A stretch of 6,200 bases of DNA from an uncultured Clostridia bacterium (GTDB taxonomy: Bacteria > Bacillota > Dehalobacteriia > UBA4068 > JAAVYR01): assembly GCA_946562005.1 (NCBI GenBank), contig CAMNVD010000064.1, positions 1 through 6,200 of the forward strand, written 5' to 3'. The notes beneath the pieces are model-generated. The model saw nothing but the letters and a program-made list of their open reading frames with translations. It did no database searches and was not told the DNA's origin. Below are positions 4,679 through 6,200 of the stretch, one piece after another. Every line of letters starts with the position of its first letter. Positions within the stretch are counted from its first letter, which is position 1. Made by a program: the position numbers and the translations under genes.

Positions 4679-5301
4679 GGGATATTTTCACCGAAATAAA
4701 AAACCGCCTGCCTATTGAAGAGGTAGCGGAGCGGTATGGTATCCATATTACAAAGGGAAAAGCTATCTGTCCTTTCCACGAGGATAGCCACCCAAGTATG
4801 ACATTTAAACATAATCGTTTTCGTTGTTGGGCGTGTGGAGCGGGTGGCTCGGTGATTGACTTTATTATGCTGCTTTATGGTGATACGCCTATGGAGGCGG
4901 CTATCAGATTAGACAATGATTTTTCCCTGGGATTAACGGCAGGAGGGTATACCAATAAAAGCCTATCAGAACGAAAAAGAGCCGCTCTGGAGCGACAAAC
5001 AAACCGGAATAAGGTAAATGCCTTTGAAGAGTGGAGAGAATGTATCATAGATAAACTATCTGCTCACTTGAGAAGGTTATACCGCTGGCGTGATGTATTA
5101 ACTGCATGGAGCGGTGGGCTAGATTTTCCGCCAAGACTTACGGAAGTAGTGGGAGAAATCCCCCTTGTGGAATATTATCTGGATATTTTAACTTTTGGAG
5201 CGTTCCCGGAGCAGGTGGAATTTTATCAAATATACGGAAAGGAGGCGGAACGAATTGCACGACAATATGACTTTAGCGGAGAAAAGCAGCTTGCTGGATA
5301 G
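4672..5301 (+). CDS. CHC2 zinc-finger primase-like protein, lacking TOPRIM
   Basis: The protein has 209 residues. Residues about 5-85 match the DnaG-type CHC2 zinc-binding domain: C33-x2-H36 (CPFH), then C52-x2-C55 (CWAC), with the surrounding FHEDSHPSM, RCWACGAGGSVIDFIM and YGDTPMEAA signatures. In primases this domain recognises the single-stranded template. The ~120 residues after it are helical and charged and show no TOPRIM or RNA-polymerase core (DnaG is about 600 residues), so it is either a stand-alone template-binding subunit or one half of a split primase. The start at 4672 has only a weak TTAGGA upstream and overlaps the 57-residue gene, so translation is probably coupled. The next gene overlaps its 3' end by 47 nt. 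Confidence 0.9.
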   Translation: MLGDIFTEIKNRLPIEEVAERYGIHITKGKAICPFHEDSHPSMTFKHNRFRCWACGAGGSVIDFIMLLYGDTPMEAAIRLDNDFSLGLTAGGYTNKSLSERKRAALERQTNRNKVNAFEEWRECIIDKLSAHLRRLYRWRDVLTAWSGGLDFPPRLTEVVGEIPLVEYYLDILTFGAFPEQVEFYQIYGKEAERIARQYDFSGEKQLAG

Positions 5302-6200
5302 TATAGGCTTTCCTGATAATCACCAGGAATGGGAAGAACCTACACCCCTAGAAGAGGAAGAAGAGCCTCCACGGTTTCCCGTAGAAACTCTACCCTCTAG
5401 TATAAAGAACTACATAGCCGCCGTATCTGAAACCTTGCAAGTTTCCCCAGATATGGCAGCTACTTGTAGTTTATCAGCCCTTGCCCTATGTGTCCAGGGG
5501 AAATTCTTAGTTGCACCTAAATCAGACTGGAAAGAGCCGCTCAATCTCTATGTGGTAAATATTGCAGAGCCGGGGGAGCGGAAAAGCGCCGTTCATAAGG
5601 AAATCTTTCGACCAATCAAACAATGGGAAAAGGAACAAGCCTGGCAGATGAAACAAGCTGTCCTGGAAAATAAAGCAGAGCGGGCAAGGTTAGAAAAGCG
5701 GCAGGAGTTTTACATAAACCAAATAGCAAAAGGAAATGAAAAAGGCGAGGAAAATGAAAAAATCCTCGCCGCTACTATTGAGACTCTAGCCAATTTTAAG
5801 GATATCTGCATGCCACGGTTAATTGCAGACGATATTACATCAGAGGCGCTAGGCGCTCTTATGCACGAACAAGGCGGCAGGATGGCAATCCTAGCGGAGG
5901 AAAGCGGTATCTTTACACTAATCAAGAACCCGTATGGCAAAGGGGCAAACTTTGACATTTACCTGAAAAGCTATTCCGGGGATACTGTGATTATCGATAG
6001 AAAAGGCGGCAAAACAGAATATATTGACAGTCCCGCTCTTACTATGTGCCTTATGGCGCAGCCTTATGTTATTGAAGAAATTATACAAGATGACGCATTG
6101 AGAGGAAAGGGGTTAATGGGACGGTTTCTCCTTTGTAAGCCCTTTTCCAAAGTTGGGGGAAGAATATACCGGGGCGGGGATATTCCTTTCGATATTGAAG
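5255..6200 (+). CDS. DUF3987-family ATPase/helicase-like protein, 3' partial
   Basis: The frame is open to the window end, giving 315 residues. A TTG start at 5255 is preferred because GGAGG (5241-5245) lies 9 nt upstream. The in-frame ATG at 5267 is 21 nt from it. After an acidic linker (about 24-40) comes 'RFPVETLPSSIKNYI', typical of the start of DUF3987. A Walker A-like loop with the family's GERKS form is at 107-111 (K110), a charged, possibly coiled-coil stretch is at about 120-180, a Walker B-like AILAEESG is at 211-218, and an LRGKGLMGRF motif, an arginine-finger-like family signature, is at 282-291. DUF3987 proteins are replication-linked ATPases, helicase- or primase-like, of phages and integrative elements. 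This one probably acts with the upstream CHC2 protein. The C-terminus is not seen. Confidence 0.88.
   Translation, partial: MHDNMTLAEKSSLLDSIGFPDNHQEWEEPTPLEEEEEPPRFPVETLPSSIKNYIAAVSETLQVSPDMAATCSLSALALCVQGKFLVAPKSDWKEPLNLYVVNIAEPGERKSAVHKEIFRPIKQWEKEQAWQMKQAVLENKAERARLEKRQEFYINQIAKGNEKGEENEKILAATIETLANFKDICMPRLIADDITSEALGALMHEQGGRMAILAEESGIFTLIKNPYGKGANFDIYLKSYSGDTVIIDRKGGKTEYIDSPALTMCLMAQPYVIEEIIQDDALRGKGLMGRFLLCKPFSKVGGRIYRGGDIPFDIE

Larger units (their letters stand above)
914..6038. repeat. Scattered GAGCGG (RGAGCGG) motif, Chi-like
   Basis: Counted by eye. Plus-strand GAGCGG starts at 915, 1305, 1687, 2091, 2214, 2391, 4172, 4372, 4451, 4729, 4838, 5109, 5576 and 5678. Minus-strand copies (CCGCTC) start at 1105, 1642, 2244, 2472, 2518, 4458, 4982, 5537 and 6033. 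One more copy, at 795, lies in tRNA-Gly. In 21 of the 23 element copies the preceding base is a purine. The copies fall in non-coding DNA and in several codon frames, so protein coding alone does not explain them. The interval 2524-4171 has none. AGCGG is the Chi sequence of B. subtilis AddAB. Confidence 0.6.
883..6200. mobile_element. Left part of an integrated mobile element (prophage or ICE/IME)
   Basis: The segment behind tRNA-Arg contains, in order, a repeat-rich attachment-type region, a tyrosine integrase, an XRE repressor, a divergent switch region, small HTH proteins, an excisionase-like protein, a CHC2 primase-like protein and a DUF3987 protein. This is a typical integration/lysogeny and early-replication module. 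No structural, relaxase or type IV secretion genes are visible, so a prophage, a conjugative element, a mobilizable element or a phage satellite are all possible. The element continues past the window. Confidence 0.8.

Noticed and set aside
5710..5958. 82-codon minus-strand frame opposite the DUF3987 gene
   Set aside because: It is contained within a long, domain-bearing frame on the other strand. Its hydrophobic residues come from antisense reading of charged codons.

Overview
The window is a junction between a conserved bacterial chromosome and the left part of an integrated mobile element. Purine-rich Shine-Dalgarno sequences (AGGAGG types), consensus sigma-A-like promoters, CCA-encoding tRNA genes and the protein families all point to a low- to mid-GC Bacillota (Firmicutes) host, plausibly a gut Clostridia or Negativicutes member. 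The genus cannot be fixed from the sequence alone.

Bases 1-882 are chromosomal. They hold a palindromic dispersed repeat (11-100), a bidirectional terminator (149-186), a leftward tRNA operon His-Gln-Lys (425 to 191) with a near-consensus promoter (438-466), and a rightward tRNA pair Gly(TCC)-Arg(TCT) (729-882) with its own promoter (674-702). No protein gene lies in this part.

The element appears to begin at the 3' end of tRNA-Arg. Bases 883-1434 contain no credible gene but hold three separate repeat families: an 11-bp tandem duplication, three copies of a 29-nt repeat, and five copies of a CTGACAAAATAG-type motif. This is what would be expected of the recombinase-binding side of an attachment site, but iterons or regulatory sites are also possible. 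A terminator then closes a leftward operon of an XRE-family repressor (3566-2817) and a tyrosine integrase (2829-1435). The two genes overlap by 13 bp, and the integrase carries a Cro/CI-type helix-turn-helix embedded in its core-binding region.

An AT-rich divergent control region (3567-3783) separates this operon from a rightward early operon of six tightly packed genes: a 60-aa HTH-like protein, a 96-aa unknown helical protein, a 76-aa excisionase-type HTH protein, a 57-aa protein, a CHC2 zinc-finger primase-like protein, and a DUF3987 ATPase/helicase-like protein cut by the window end. The layout resembles the lysogeny and early-replication module of a prophage or an integrative conjugative/mobilizable element. 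No capsid, relaxase or conjugation gene is in view, so the type of element is open.

The least expected signal is the motif GAGCGG, usually RGAGCGG. I counted it by eye 23 times on the two strands between 914 and 6038, in several codon frames and in non-coding DNA, but not in the repressor/switch region or elsewhere in the chromosomal flank apart from one tRNA-encoded copy. It contains AGCGG, the known Bacillus subtilis Chi sequence.
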